Source of the DNA: Parvibacter caecicola
GTDB lineage: Bacteria > Actinomycetota > Coriobacteriia > Coriobacteriales > Eggerthellaceae
Assembly (NCBI RefSeq): GCF_003725335.1
Contig: NZ_QIBY01000001.1
Coordinates: 1-64,000 of the forward strand
Length of the DNA: 64,000 bases
Direction: 5' to 3'
The notes under the pieces were generated by a model, which was given only the letters and a program-made list of their open reading frames with translations, had not been told where the DNA came from and ran no database searches. Positions 1 to 8,201 of the stretch are shown in pieces. The first letter of the stretch is position 1; the number at the start of each line of letters is the position of its first letter. The position numbers were made by a program, and so were the translations under genes.

Positions 1-109
1 GCCCAAGAAACCCCCCCGCCCCATCGCGGAGGGGCAGGAGGGCTATTACCGCGGCCCTGAAGAGCCCATTCGCCCCGGCGGCGCCAATGCGCGGCCCCAT
101 CAGCCGCGC

Positions 110-1525
110 ATGACCGGCAAGCCGCCGGCCGCCCGGCCTCCGCGGCGCGACGGCAAAACGCCGCCCCGCCCCGTGCGTCACGCCACGCCGGCCCGCCGCG
201 TGGCGCTGCAGGCGCTGGAGCGCATCCGCACCCGCGATGCCTTCGCCCAGGAAGTGGTGGATACGGTGGTGGACCGCAGCCAGCTGACCCCCGAGGACAA
301 GGCCTTCGCCACCCGGCTGGTGCTGGGAGTGGTTTCCACCCGCGGGGTGTTGGACGAGATGCTTTACCGCTGCATGCGCACCCCCGACGACGCCCAGCCG
401 GACGTTATGAGCGCCCTGCGCATCAGTGCCTACGAGATACTTTTCTTGGGCAAAGCCGACCATGCGGCGGTGGACCAAGGGGTGGAGCTGGCCCGGGATG
501 TGGCCCCGCGCGCCGGCGGCCTGGCCAATGCGGTGCTGCGGCGCCTGGCCACCGTGGCTAAGGCCTTCCCCTTCGGCGACCCGAAAACCGACGACAGCGC
601 CTTCGCCTTTTCCCAGGGCTTTCCGAAATGGCTGCTGGATGAAGTGCAGCAGTCCATCGGGGAGCAGGAAGGGCGCGTGTTCGCCCTGGCCAGCAACGAA
701 CCGGCGCCGGTGTACGTGGCGGTGAACGCCCTGAAGGCCACCGACGAGGAGATGTTCGCGCTGCTTGCCGCCGCGAAGGGCAACCCCCAGCAGGCATCGG
801 CCGGCGGCATCACCCCGCCCGGCTGCTACCTGCTGGAAACCGGCCGCGTGCTGCAGGACGGCCGCGTGTCCCGCGCCCTCAACTTGGGCCACATCATCGT
901 GTCCGACGCCTCTGCCCAGGCGGTGGCAACCTTGTGCCTGCCTGAGCAGCGCCCCGCCAGTTTGCTGGAGGTGGGATCGGGCCGGGCCACGAAAACCACC
1001 CTCATCCAAAGCGGCGCGAAGCGCAAGTACGGTCAGCAGATTGAGCGTTACGTGGCGGTGGACAGCTTCGCCTTCAAGGGGCGCATCTTGAAGGAACGGG
1101 CGGAAACCTGCGGATTCACCGTGAGCGACATGGTGGTGGGGGACGGCCGTCATCTGGAGGAGCTTCTGGGGGATGAAACCTTCGACGTGGTGTTCTTGGA
1201 CGCCCCTTGTTCTGGTCTGGGCACCTTGCGGCGCCATCAGGACATCCGCTGGCGCATCAAGCCGGAAACCATCGAGGAAGACGCCCAGCTGGCTTCCGAG
1301 CTGCTGCAGAGCGCCGCGTCCAAGGTGGCCCCGGGCGGCCTTTTGGTGTTTTCCACCTGCACGGTAACCCGGCAGGAGAACGTGGCCCAAGTGGCCCGGT
1401 TCCTGGAATCGGAGGCGGGGCGGGGCTTTCGCATCGAGGAAGTGGAGGGGAAGGCCGGTTTCGCCAGCGAGCTGGTGCCCGGCGGCCCCGACGCTCACTT
1501 CGCCGTGAAGCTGCGCCGCGCCTGA
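110..1525 (+). CDS. rsmB: 16S rRNA m5C967-type methyltransferase (RsmB family)
   Basis: This enzyme transfers a methyl group from SAM to a cytosine of 16S rRNA. An N-terminal NusB-like RNA-binding domain (about residues 25-150) precedes a Rossmann methyltransferase domain. The family's two catalytic cysteines are visible: C367 in DAPCSGLGTLRR (motif IV) and C417 in STCT (motif VI). Motif I, at about 285-298, reads LLEVGSGRATKTTL and lacks the usual AAPGGKT, which is odd for the family. The frame stays open upstream to the window edge at base 2. No clear ribosome site precedes the ATG at 110, so the true start may lie outside the window. The first 25 residues from this ATG are Pro/Arg-rich linker. 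Confidence 0.88.
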   Translation: MTGKPPAARPPRRDGKTPPRPVRHATPARRVALQALERIRTRDAFAQEVVDTVVDRSQLTPEDKAFATRLVLGVVSTRGVLDEMLYRCMRTPDDAQPDVMSALRISAYEILFLGKADHAAVDQGVELARDVAPRAGGLANAVLRRLATVAKAFPFGDPKTDDSAFAFSQGFPKWLLDEVQQSIGEQEGRVFALASNEPAPVYVAVNALKATDEEMFALLAAAKGNPQQASAGGITPPGCYLLETGRVLQDGRVSRALNLGHIIVSDASAQAVATLCLPEQRPASLLEVGSGRATKTTLIQSGAKRKYGQQIERYVAVDSFAFKGRILKERAETCGFTVSDMVVGDGRHLEELLGDETFDVVFLDAPCSGLGTLRRHQDIRWRIKPETIEEDAQLASELLQSAASKVAPGGLLVFSTCTVTRQENVAQVARFLESEAGRGFRIEEVEGKAGFASELVPGGPDAHFAVKLRRA

Positions 1526-1579
1526 GGTTTCCCTGCAAAAGCCCCGCGTGCGCCACTTCTCGCCGAAACGTTAACTGTT

Positions 1580-1609
1580 TTGAAATATAGTCCTCCTTTT
1601 CGGTAGGTA
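1580..1609 (+). promoter_or_regulatory. putative sigma-70-type promoter of the first XRE-cupin gene
   Basis: A TTGAAA box (1580-1585) is followed after 18 bases by TAGGTA (1604-1609), in an AT-rich pocket between rsmB and the regulator gene. TAAAAT at 1608-1613 is an alternative -10 box. A GGAAGGAGG ribosome site follows at about 1640, so the transcript would have a short leader. Confidence 0.4.
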
Positions 1610-1657
1610 AAATAACCAACCCAGCTGAGACGAGTTGACGGGAAGGAGGCGCCGCTC

Positions 1658-2242
1658 ATGGAGCCGAATATCAAAGAGGTGGCGGGGCGCATTCGCGTTC
1701 TGCGGGAAGATTTGGATTTGTCCATGCAGGAGATGGCCGACATCACCGGCCGCTCGGTGGCGGAGTACGCCGCTCAGGAATCCGGCGAACAGGACCTGTC
1801 CTTCACGTTCCTCTACAAATGCGCCGAGGCCTTCGGCGTGGATGTGATTGAGCTGCTCACCGGCGAGAACCCCCACCTGTCCGGCTATTCGCTGGTGCGG
1901 GCCGGGGAAGGGCTGTCCATCAAGCGTCGTGCCGGCTTCGAGTATCTGCACAAGGCCCCTCATTTCAAGAACAAGCTGGCGGAACCGTTCCTGGTCACCG
2001 CCCCTTACCTGCCCGAAGAGCAGGATGCGCCCATCCACCTGTCCCATCATGCGGGGCAGGAAATCGACTACATCATCTCCGGCCGCATGCGCTTTGCCTA
2101 CGGCGACCACGTGGAAGAGCTGGAGGCCGGCGACATGCTGATGTACGACTCCGGCAAGGGTCACGGCATGATCGCTATCGGCGGCGAGCCCTGCGTTTTC
2201 ATGGCCATAGTCATCAAGGCCCCCGATTCCAAAATTAGCTAG
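1658..2242 (+). CDS. XRE-family regulator with C-terminal cupin domain (copy 1)
   Basis: This 194-residue protein has a Cro/C1-type helix-turn-helix at about residues 8-65, with EMADITGRS as the recognition region. A cupin barrel covers about 110-188, with HAGQEIDYIISG at 131-142 and a second cupin motif around 159-170. In this family the cupin senses a small ligand, often the substrate of a neighbouring enzyme, and controls the adjacent operon. A strong GGAAGGAGG precedes the ATG. The acyl-CoA synthetase follows about 110 bases downstream. A second regulator of the same architecture lies at 7524, so this one probably governs the synthetase/oxidoreductase genes. The ligand is unknown. Confidence 0.85.
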   Translation: MEPNIKEVAGRIRVLREDLDLSMQEMADITGRSVAEYAAQESGEQDLSFTFLYKCAEAFGVDVIELLTGENPHLSGYSLVRAGEGLSIKRRAGFEYLHKAPHFKNKLAEPFLVTAPYLPEEQDAPIHLSHHAGQEIDYIISGRMRFAYGDHVEELEAGDMLMYDSGKGHGMIAIGGEPCVFMAIVIKAPDSKIS

Positions 2243-2350
2243 GCGCATTGGCGGTACTTCCGGCTCTGCGCCTTATAAGCGTCAACTTCCCCGGCCGCCT
2301 CGTTGCGGCCATTGCCCTATAGCCCAACTGATAAAGGAATCGAAACACCC

Positions 2351-4105
2351 ATGAGAAAGATAAACGAGCGCTACGTGGACGAGGCCTATACCGAAGACGG
2401 GGTGCTTACCAAATTCGACATCAAAGCGCCCGAGAGCTTCAACTTCGCCTACGACGTGGTGGACGACATCGCCGTGAACGACCCCGAGCGCCGCGCCATG
2501 GTGTGGTGCAACCCGGAAGGGGAGCAGCACACCTTCACTTTCGCGGACATGAAGCGCTGGTCGGACAAAACCGCCAACTACCTGGCGGAAATCGGCGTGA
2601 AGAAAGGCGATTTCGTGCTGGTCATCCTGCGGCGCCACTACCAGTTCTGGTTCGTGGCCACGGCCCTGGCGAAGCTGGGGGCGGTGATGGTGCCCGCCAC
2701 CTTCATGCTGAAGGAGCACGATCTGGTCTACCGGCTGCAAGGGGCCGACATTTCCACGGTGATTGCCACCGACGCCGGCGACATCGCCCAGGTGATCGAC
2801 AACGTGGTGGACGAGTGCCCCAGCGTGAAACGGCTGGTGCTGGTGAACGCCGCCGGCGGTGGCCTCACTCCGCGCGACGAGGCGGGCCAGCTGCTGCCGC
2901 CAGAGGGCCAGATGGCCGGCCCGCAGCTTTCCGGCCCCGATGGGGTGTGCGCCCTGAGCGCGCCCCGGGAAGGCTGGCTGGACTTCAACGGCGGCGTGCG
3001 GGCCGCCTCCGAGCAGTTCGCCCCTGTGGCCACTTCCGTGTATGACCCCATGCTGATGTACTTCTCTTCGGGCACGTCGGGCAACCCCAAGATGGTGCTG
3101 CACGACGGCACCTACGCCCTGGGGCACCTGATAACCGCCAAGCACTGGCACAACGTGAACCCCGAGGGCATTCACTTCACCATCGCCGACACCGGCTGGG
3201 GCAAAGCGGTGTGGGGCAAGTTCTACGGCCAGTGGCTGATGGAAGCCTGCGTGTTCACCTACGACTTCGACCGCTTCGTGCCCGCCGACATCTTGGACCT
3301 GGTGAAGGAACACTCCATCACCACCCTGTGCTGCCCGCCCACCATGTACCGGCTGATGATGCAAGAGGACGTGGATTCCTTCGATTTGTCGTCGCTGGAA
3401 TACTGCACCACTGCCGGCGAGGCGCTGAACCCGGATCTGTTCGACTTCTGGAAAGAGCACACGGGGCTCACCATCTTCGAGGGCTTCGGCCAAACGGAAA
3501 CGCCGCTCACCATCGGCAACCTTACCAACACCACTCCGCGTTCTGGCTCGATGGGCCGTCCGGTGCCGCTGTACAAGGTGGAAATTCAGCGGGAGGACGG
3601 CAGCCGCTGCGATCCGGGCGAAACCGGTGAAATCTGCATCTGCATAAACCCCCATCCGGCCGGCATCATGAAAGAGTACTACCGCGACGCCGGGAAAACC
3701 GCCGCCGCCATGCACGATGGCTGGTACCACACCGGCGACACCGCTTGGTGCGACGAGGACGGCTATTTCTGGTACGTGGGCCGCAACGACGACGTGATAA
3801 AGTCCAGCGGCTACCGCATCGGCCCCTTCGAGATCGAATCGGTGATGCTGGAGCATGACGCCGTACGGGAAGTGGCCGTGACCGGCGTGCCCGACCCGGT
3901 GCGCAACATGGTGGTGAAAGCCACGGTGGTGCTGGCGGAAGGTTGGAAAGGGGACGAAGCCCTTACCCGCGAACTGCAGAAATGGGTGAAGAACAAGACG
4001 GCCCCCTACAAGTACCCGCGCATCGTGGAGTACGTGGACGAGCTGCCCCGCACCGTGAACGGGAAGATTCGCCGCGTGGCCATCCGAGAGGCGGACAATG
4101 GCTAG
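2351..4105 (+). CDS. AMP-forming acyl-CoA synthetase (copy 1)
   Basis: This adenylate-forming enzyme would activate a carboxylic acid with ATP and CoA. The 584-residue protein carries the P-loop YFSSGTSGNPK (237-247), the GFGQTE adenine-binding motif, the YHTGD motif, a GRNDDVIKSSGYRIGPFEIE hinge, and the acylation lysine in NGKIRR (K572). The ATG at 2351 has AAAGGA upstream and matches the N-terminus of the second synthetase at 8202. An upstream in-frame start would only add an unrelated leader. Relative to copy 2 it carries about 30 extra Gly/Pro-rich residues near 170-205. It overlaps the next gene by eight bases. The substrate cannot be read from sequence; a medium-chain, branched or aromatic acid is possible. 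Confidence 0.87.
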   Translation: MRKINERYVDEAYTEDGVLTKFDIKAPESFNFAYDVVDDIAVNDPERRAMVWCNPEGEQHTFTFADMKRWSDKTANYLAEIGVKKGDFVLVILRRHYQFWFVATALAKLGAVMVPATFMLKEHDLVYRLQGADISTVIATDAGDIAQVIDNVVDECPSVKRLVLVNAAGGGLTPRDEAGQLLPPEGQMAGPQLSGPDGVCALSAPREGWLDFNGGVRAASEQFAPVATSVYDPMLMYFSSGTSGNPKMVLHDGTYALGHLITAKHWHNVNPEGIHFTIADTGWGKAVWGKFYGQWLMEACVFTYDFDRFVPADILDLVKEHSITTLCCPPTMYRLMMQEDVDSFDLSSLEYCTTAGEALNPDLFDFWKEHTGLTIFEGFGQTETPLTIGNLTNTTPRSGSMGRPVPLYKVEIQREDGSRCDPGETGEICICINPHPAGIMKEYYRDAGKTAAAMHDGWYHTGDTAWCDEDGYFWYVGRNDDVIKSSGYRIGPFEIESVMLEHDAVREVAVTGVPDPVRNMVVKATVVLAEGWKGDEALTRELQKWVKNKTAPYKYPRIVEYVDELPRTVNGKIRRVAIREADNG

Positions 4106-4820
4106 CCCTTCGGCTCCGGGGGCCCTGGCGGCCCTTCTGCCGGCGCCGGTCACGGTGGTGGCCGGCCATTACGGCGTGGGGAAGACCAGCTTCTGCCTGA
4201 ACCTGGCGCTGCAGGCTGCCCGCGCGGGGTTTCGCACCGTGCTGGCCGATTTGGATGTGGTGAACCCTTATTTCCGCGCCACCGAGTACCGCGCCTTTCT
4301 GGAAGAGGCCGGCGTGGAAGTGGTGGCGCCGGTGTTCTCGGAGCGGGGGAGCAACTTGGACGTGCCCTCCCTGAACGGCGCGGTGGTGCCCGCCATCCAG
4401 GCGGCCCAGGCGGCGCCCGACCGGGTGCGCCTCATCATCGACGCCGGCGGCGACGACGCAGGGGCCACGGCGCTGGGCCGCTTCGCCCCGCTCATAGCCG
4501 CAGCGCCCTACCAGATGCTCTACGTGGTGAACAGCCGCCGCCTTCTCACGTCTTCGGCGCCGGAGGCGGTGGGCATTCTGCGGGAGATAGAGGCCAAGGC
4601 GCGCCTTTCCGCCACTGCCGTTGTATCGAACGCCCATCTGAAGGAAGCCACCGATGAAGATGTGGTAAAACAGGGATTGGATATGGCGGCGGCGGTGGCC
4701 CGGGAAGGGGGCCTTCCGCTTTTGGCCTACACGGTGCCGCCGGGGCTGGAAATGCTCCCCGTTGCGGGAGAGGCGCAGCCCTTTCCTTTGACCGTGACTG
4801 TTCGCGCCCCGTGGGAGTAG
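4098..4820 (+). CDS. MinD/CobQ-type P-loop ATPase linked to the 2-oxoacid oxidoreductase
   Basis: This 240-residue soluble protein has a deviant Walker A, GHYGVGKTS (23-31), and an ADLDVVNPY switch typical of the SIMIBI class (MinD, ParA, CobB, dethiobiotin synthetase). Its start ATG lies inside the last codons of the synthetase, so translation is probably coupled. The ferredoxin subunit of the oxidoreductase begins 43 bases downstream. Related ATPases act in metal-cluster or cofactor insertion. A maturation or regulatory role for the neighbouring iron-sulfur enzyme is therefore plausible but is inference. No membrane segment is seen. Confidence 0.72.
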   Translation: MASPSAPGALAALLPAPVTVVAGHYGVGKTSFCLNLALQAARAGFRTVLADLDVVNPYFRATEYRAFLEEAGVEVVAPVFSERGSNLDVPSLNGAVVPAIQAAQAAPDRVRLIIDAGGDDAGATALGRFAPLIAAAPYQMLYVVNSRRLLTSSAPEAVGILREIEAKARLSATAVVSNAHLKEATDEDVVKQGLDMAAAVAREGGLPLLAYTVPPGLEMLPVAGEAQPFPLTVTVRAPWE

Positions 4821-4863
4821 CGGGGCTTTCGGGAAAACTGGAAAGAGAGAGGAATCTTGCTTT

Positions 4864-5070
4864 ATGGCACGAGTCGTCATTGACGAGGGCTTTTGCAAAG
4901 GATGCGGGCTGTGCACCGACGTGTGCCCTACGCGCATCTTGATGCTGGACCCTCACCGCATCACCCCCAAAGGTTACCATCCGGCCATCTGCACCGATGA
5001 GGAGAAGTGCACCGGCTGCTGCAGCTGCGCCCTCATGTGCCCCGATTGCGCCATAACCGTGGAAAGGTAG
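4864..5070 (+). CDS. 2[4Fe-4S] ferredoxin, delta subunit of 2-oxoacid:ferredoxin oxidoreductase
   Basis: This 68-residue protein carries two 4Fe-4S motifs: C11-x2-C14-x2-C17-x3-C21 and C49-x2-C52-x2-C55-x3-C59. C43 and C53 are extra cysteines. It corresponds to the small electron-transfer subunit of the KorDABC/VorDABC class, passing electrons from the thiamine-diphosphate centre to an external ferredoxin. The alpha subunit starts five bases after its stop, so the four subunit genes form one transcription unit. Confidence 0.9.
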   Translation: MARVVIDEGFCKGCGLCTDVCPTRILMLDPHRITPKGYHPAICTDEEKCTGCCSCALMCPDCAITVER

Positions 5071-5074
5071 GGCA

Positions 5075-6151
5075 ATGGAAAAAGTTTTGATGAAGGGCAA
5101 CGAGGCCCTGGCGGAAAGCGCCATGCGCGCCGGCTGCCGGTTCTTCTTCGGGTACCCCATCACCCCCCAAACCGAGCTGGCCGCCTATATGTCCAAGAAG
5201 ATGCCCAAGGTGGGGGGCACCTACCTGCAGGCGGAAAGCGAGGTGGCCGCCATTAACATGGTGTACGGCGCCAGCGCCGCTGGGGCCCGCGTGATGACCT
5301 CCTCCTCTTCGCCGGGGATTTCGCTTAAAGGGGAGGGCATTTCCTACATGGCCGGCGCCGATTTGCCCGGCGTCATCATCAACGTGCAGCGAGGGGGCCC
5401 GGGGCTGGGCGGCATCCAACCTTCCCAGTCCGACTACTTCCAGGCCACCAAGGCCACCGGCCACGGCGATTTCCAGGTGGTGGTGTACGCGCCTTCCACC
5501 GTGCAAGAGATGTCCGATATCGTGTACGAGGCCTTCGACGTGGCCGATAAGTACCGCACGCCGGTGATGATTCTGGCCGACGGCATGTTGGGCCAGATGA
5601 TGGAGCCGGTGGTGCTGCCCGAGCCCAAGAATCCGGAGGATTTGCCCGCAAAGCCCTGGGCCTGCACGGGCCACGAGGGCAAGCGGGCCCACAACGTGGT
5701 GAACTCGCTGTACCTCACCGCCGAGGCTCTGGAGCAGCTGAACGTGGAGCGCTACCAGCGCTACGACCAGATAAAGGCCACCGAACAGCGGGCCGAGGCC
5801 TATCTCACCGAAGACGCCGACATCGTGCTGGTGGCCTTCGGCGCCAGCGCCCGCGTGGCCCGTTCCGCTGTGAACGCCGCCCGCGCCGAGGGCATCAAGG
5901 CGGGGCTTTTGCGCCCCATCACCTTGTGGCCGTTCCCGGCTGAGGCCATGGAGGCCACCATCGACAGCGCCAAGGAGTACCTGGTGGTGGAGATGAACAT
6001 GGGGCAGATGGTGGAAGACGTGCGGCTGTGCGTGGAGGGGCGCCGCCCCGTTGGATTCTTCGGCCGTTGCGGCGGCATCATCCCCACGCCGGCCGAAGTG
6101 CTGGGCCAGATTCGCCAGATTCACGAGCGCCTTGCGGCGGAAGGGGAGTAG
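5075..6151 (+). CDS. 2-oxoacid:ferredoxin oxidoreductase, alpha subunit
   Basis: This 358-residue subunit matches the VorB/KorA alpha chain. GYPITPQTEL (26-35) and the conserved QAESEVAA segment (residues 52-59) lie near the N-terminus. A transketolase-C-like domain follows in the last third, with VRLCVEGRRPVGFFGRCGG near the end. With the beta chain it forms the active site that oxidatively decarboxylates a 2-oxoacid to acyl-CoA and CO2. The substrate (branched-chain, aryl or 2-oxoglutarate) cannot be assigned from motifs alone. GGAAAGGTAGGG precedes the ATG. The beta gene starts two bases after its stop. Confidence 0.9.
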   Translation: MEKVLMKGNEALAESAMRAGCRFFFGYPITPQTELAAYMSKKMPKVGGTYLQAESEVAAINMVYGASAAGARVMTSSSSPGISLKGEGISYMAGADLPGVIINVQRGGPGLGGIQPSQSDYFQATKATGHGDFQVVVYAPSTVQEMSDIVYEAFDVADKYRTPVMILADGMLGQMMEPVVLPEPKNPEDLPAKPWACTGHEGKRAHNVVNSLYLTAEALEQLNVERYQRYDQIKATEQRAEAYLTEDADIVLVAFGASARVARSAVNAARAEGIKAGLLRPITLWPFPAEAMEATIDSAKEYLVVEMNMGQMVEDVRLCVEGRRPVGFFGRCGGIIPTPAEVLGQIRQIHERLAAEGE

Positions 6152-6153
6152 CC

Positions 6154-6984
6154 ATGAGCGATAAGGAAACGAAAGTGGTGTTCGAGCGCCCCCATGCGCT
6201 GCTGCCCGTGGTGACCAACTACTGCCCCGGCTGCACCCACGGCATCGTGCACCGGCTGGTGGCGGAGAGCCTGGACGAGCTGGAAGTGGAAGGGCGCACC
6301 GTGGGGGTTGCCCCAGTGGGCTGTTCGGTTACCTCCTACGACTTCTTCGGCTGCGACATGATCGAGGCGGCCCACGGCCGGGCGCCGGCGGTGGCCACTG
6401 CGGTTAAGCGGGTGCATCCCGATCATGTGGTGTTCGCCTACCAGGGCGACGGCGATTTGGCCTCCATCGGCATGGCGGAAACGGTGCACGCCGCCACTCG
6501 CGGTGAGAACCTCACCATCATCTTCATCAACAACGCCATCTACGGCATGACCGGCGGCCAGATGGCCCCCACCTCCCTGCCCAACCAGGTTACCCAAACC
6601 TCTCCCTACGGGCGCGATGTGGCCACGGCCGGCTACCCCATCCGCGTGTGCGAGCTGCTCAGCTCCCTGGATGGCGTGGCCTACCTTGAACGGGTGACGG
6701 TGGACAGTCCCAAGAACATCCGCAAGGCCAAGAAGGCCATCAAGCGGGCTTTCCAAAACCAGATAGACAAGAAGGGCTATTCGCTGGTGGAAGTGGTGTC
6801 CACCTGCCCCACCAACTGGGGCATGACGCCGCAGGAATCCTTCGAGTGGATGCGCGAGAACATGCTGCCCTACTACCCGCTGGGCGTTTACAAAGACGTG
6901 GAGGCGGAGGGCTTTGCCAATGTGGCCGAAGCGGCGGCGGCCCGGGCGGAAGGCTGCCCCATCGCCCAGAAAGGACGGGAGTAA
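6154..6984 (+). CDS. 2-oxoacid:ferredoxin oxidoreductase, beta subunit (thiamine diphosphate-binding)
   Basis: This 276-residue chain binds thiamine diphosphate. The motif runs from GDGD (98-101) to NN at 126-127, followed by YGMTGGQMAPTS. YCPGCTHG (23-30) is the conserved N-terminal CxGC element of ferredoxin-dependent beta chains. The ATG at 6154 has GGAAGGGGAG immediately upstream. Extending the frame further would run antisense-like through the end of the alpha gene, so this start is preferred. The gamma gene starts one base after the stop, suggesting coupled translation. Confidence 0.92.
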   Translation: MSDKETKVVFERPHALLPVVTNYCPGCTHGIVHRLVAESLDELEVEGRTVGVAPVGCSVTSYDFFGCDMIEAAHGRAPAVATAVKRVHPDHVVFAYQGDGDLASIGMAETVHAATRGENLTIIFINNAIYGMTGGQMAPTSLPNQVTQTSPYGRDVATAGYPIRVCELLSSLDGVAYLERVTVDSPKNIRKAKKAIKRAFQNQIDKKGYSLVEVVSTCPTNWGMTPQESFEWMRENMLPYYPLGVYKDVEAEGFANVAEAAAARAEGCPIAQKGRE

Positions 6985-6985
6985 C

Positions 6986-7522
6986 ATGGAGCGCGAACTG
7001 CAAATACTCCTGGCGGGCTTCGGCGGCCAGGGCGTCCTGTTCGCCGGCAAGTGCATCGCCTATGCCGGATTGATGGACGGCCGCGAGGTGTCGTGGCTGC
7101 CCTCCTACGGCCCCGAGATGCGCGGCGGCACCGCCAACTGCTCGGTGACGCTCTCCGACGCTCCCATCGGAAGCCCGCTCATCACCGCCCCCAACGTGCT
7201 AGTGGCGCTGAACCAGCCCTCTTACGACAAGTTCGTGGACGAGGTGCAGCCGGGAGGCGTGATTATCGCCGACACCTCCATGATCGCCGATCTGCGCTTG
7301 CGCGACGATGTGGAGTGCTTCGGGGTTCCCGCTACCAAGATCGCCGAGGAAAACGGCCTGGGCAAAGGCGGCAACATGGTGCTTCTGGGCAAGCTGTTCG
7401 AGGTGACCAAGTTCTGCGATTGGGACACCCTCATGGAGGGGCTGCGCCACTGCATCCCCGCAAGCAAGGCTCACCTGCTGGACAACAACATCAAGGCCAT
7501 CAAACTGGGAATGGAGGCATAG
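6986..7522 (+). CDS. 2-oxoacid:ferredoxin oxidoreductase, gamma subunit
   Basis: This 178-residue gamma chain has the family's glycine-rich N-terminus, GFGGQGVLFAGK (11-22), and the SYGPEMRGGTANCSV segment diagnostic of the gamma domain of pyruvate/2-oxoacid oxidoreductases. It completes the delta-alpha-beta-gamma set. AAAGGACGGGAG precedes the ATG. The second XRE-cupin gene starts one base after its stop, so regulator and enzyme are co-transcribed. Confidence 0.9.
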   Translation: MERELQILLAGFGGQGVLFAGKCIAYAGLMDGREVSWLPSYGPEMRGGTANCSVTLSDAPIGSPLITAPNVLVALNQPSYDKFVDEVQPGGVIIADTSMIADLRLRDDVECFGVPATKIAEENGLGKGGNMVLLGKLFEVTKFCDWDTLMEGLRHCIPASKAHLLDNNIKAIKLGMEA

Positions 7523-7523
7523 C

Positions 7524-8075
7524 ATGGACAGCGATCTGCGCGAGATAGGCCTGCGCATCCAGGGGTTGCGGGACGCTTGCGACGTTACCGAACAGGAGAT
7601 GGCCGACGAGCTGAAAGTGAGCCTGGAAACCTACCGCACCTGGGAGCAGACGGGGGCCGATGTGCCCATCTCCGCCATCTTCCACATGGCCCACAAATTC
7701 GGCGTGGACTTCAACGAGATTCTCACCGGCACCGCCGCCAAGCTGGACACCTACCATGTGGTGCGCCGGGGCCAGGGCAAAGAGGTGGACCGTTACCCCG
7801 GGTATTCCTACGATGATTTGGCCTGGCGTTACCAGAACAAGATCATGCAGCCGCTTTTGGTGGTGCTTGACCCGTCGGATGAGCCCGCGAAGCTGGTCAC
7901 CCACGAGGGGCAGGAGTTCAACTTCGTGCTGGAAGGGTCGCTCACCCTCACCTTCGGCACGCAGGAGATAGTGCTGAACCAATGGGACAGCATTTACTTC
8001 AACCCCCAGTACCCCCATGGGCAGCGCTGCCATGGCGATGCCCCCTGCAAGTTCATCACCATAATCGCAGAGTGA
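7524..8075 (+). CDS. XRE-family regulator with C-terminal cupin domain (copy 2)
   Basis: This 183-residue protein has the same layout as the regulator at 1658. The helix-turn-helix covers about 8-65 (EQEMADELKVS). The cupin covers about 105-181, with HEGQEFNFVLEG at 127-138 and YFNPQYPHGQRCH at 158-170. It is the last gene of the oxidoreductase operon and lies directly before the second synthetase, separated by two perfect hairpins. The pair with copy 1 looks like an old duplication of a regulator plus acyl-CoA synthetase module. It probably senses an acid, a 2-oxoacid or a CoA ester, but this is inferred only from neighbours. Confidence 0.85.
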   Translation: MDSDLREIGLRIQGLRDACDVTEQEMADELKVSLETYRTWEQTGADVPISAIFHMAHKFGVDFNEILTGTAAKLDTYHVVRRGQGKEVDRYPGYSYDDLAWRYQNKIMQPLLVVLDPSDEPAKLVTHEGQEFNFVLEGSLTLTFGTQEIVLNQWDSIYFNPQYPHGQRCHGDAPCKFITIIAE

Positions 8076-8076
8076 T

Positions 8077-8108
8077 CTGTTCCGCTGTTCTAGCGAACAG
8101 CGGAACAG
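8077..8108. repeat. post-stop hairpin, GTTCCG family, copy A
   Basis: A perfect 14-bp inverted repeat, CTGTTCCGCTGTTC with its complement, surrounds a four-base loop (TAGC) and starts one base after the regulator stop codon. No T-run follows, so it is not a classical terminator. The same GTTCCG(C/G)(C/T)G core recurs after the stops at 9875 and 43415. Confidence 0.75.
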
Positions 8109-8131
8109 CCCGGCGCTGCGAAGGCGCCGGG
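8109..8131. repeat. second hairpin behind copy A
   Basis: CCCGGCGC (8109-8116) and its complement GCGCCGGG (8124-8131) form a perfect 8-bp stem around a seven-base loop, directly abutting the first hairpin. The tandem arrangement may protect the 3' end of the oxidoreductase mRNA or act in termination. No T-tract is seen. Confidence 0.65.
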
Positions 8132-8201
8132 CGCCTTCTCGCTCGCTTGGCCGGGCCTGATGGGCGCTAAGATTTCAAAGGTTTAGGAAGTAACGTAGAA
8201 A

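Noticed and set aside
8077-8131. Calling the two hairpins a rho-independent terminator
   Set aside because: There is no T-run, and the same core recurs after other genes as part of a larger repeat; it is listed as a repeat instead.
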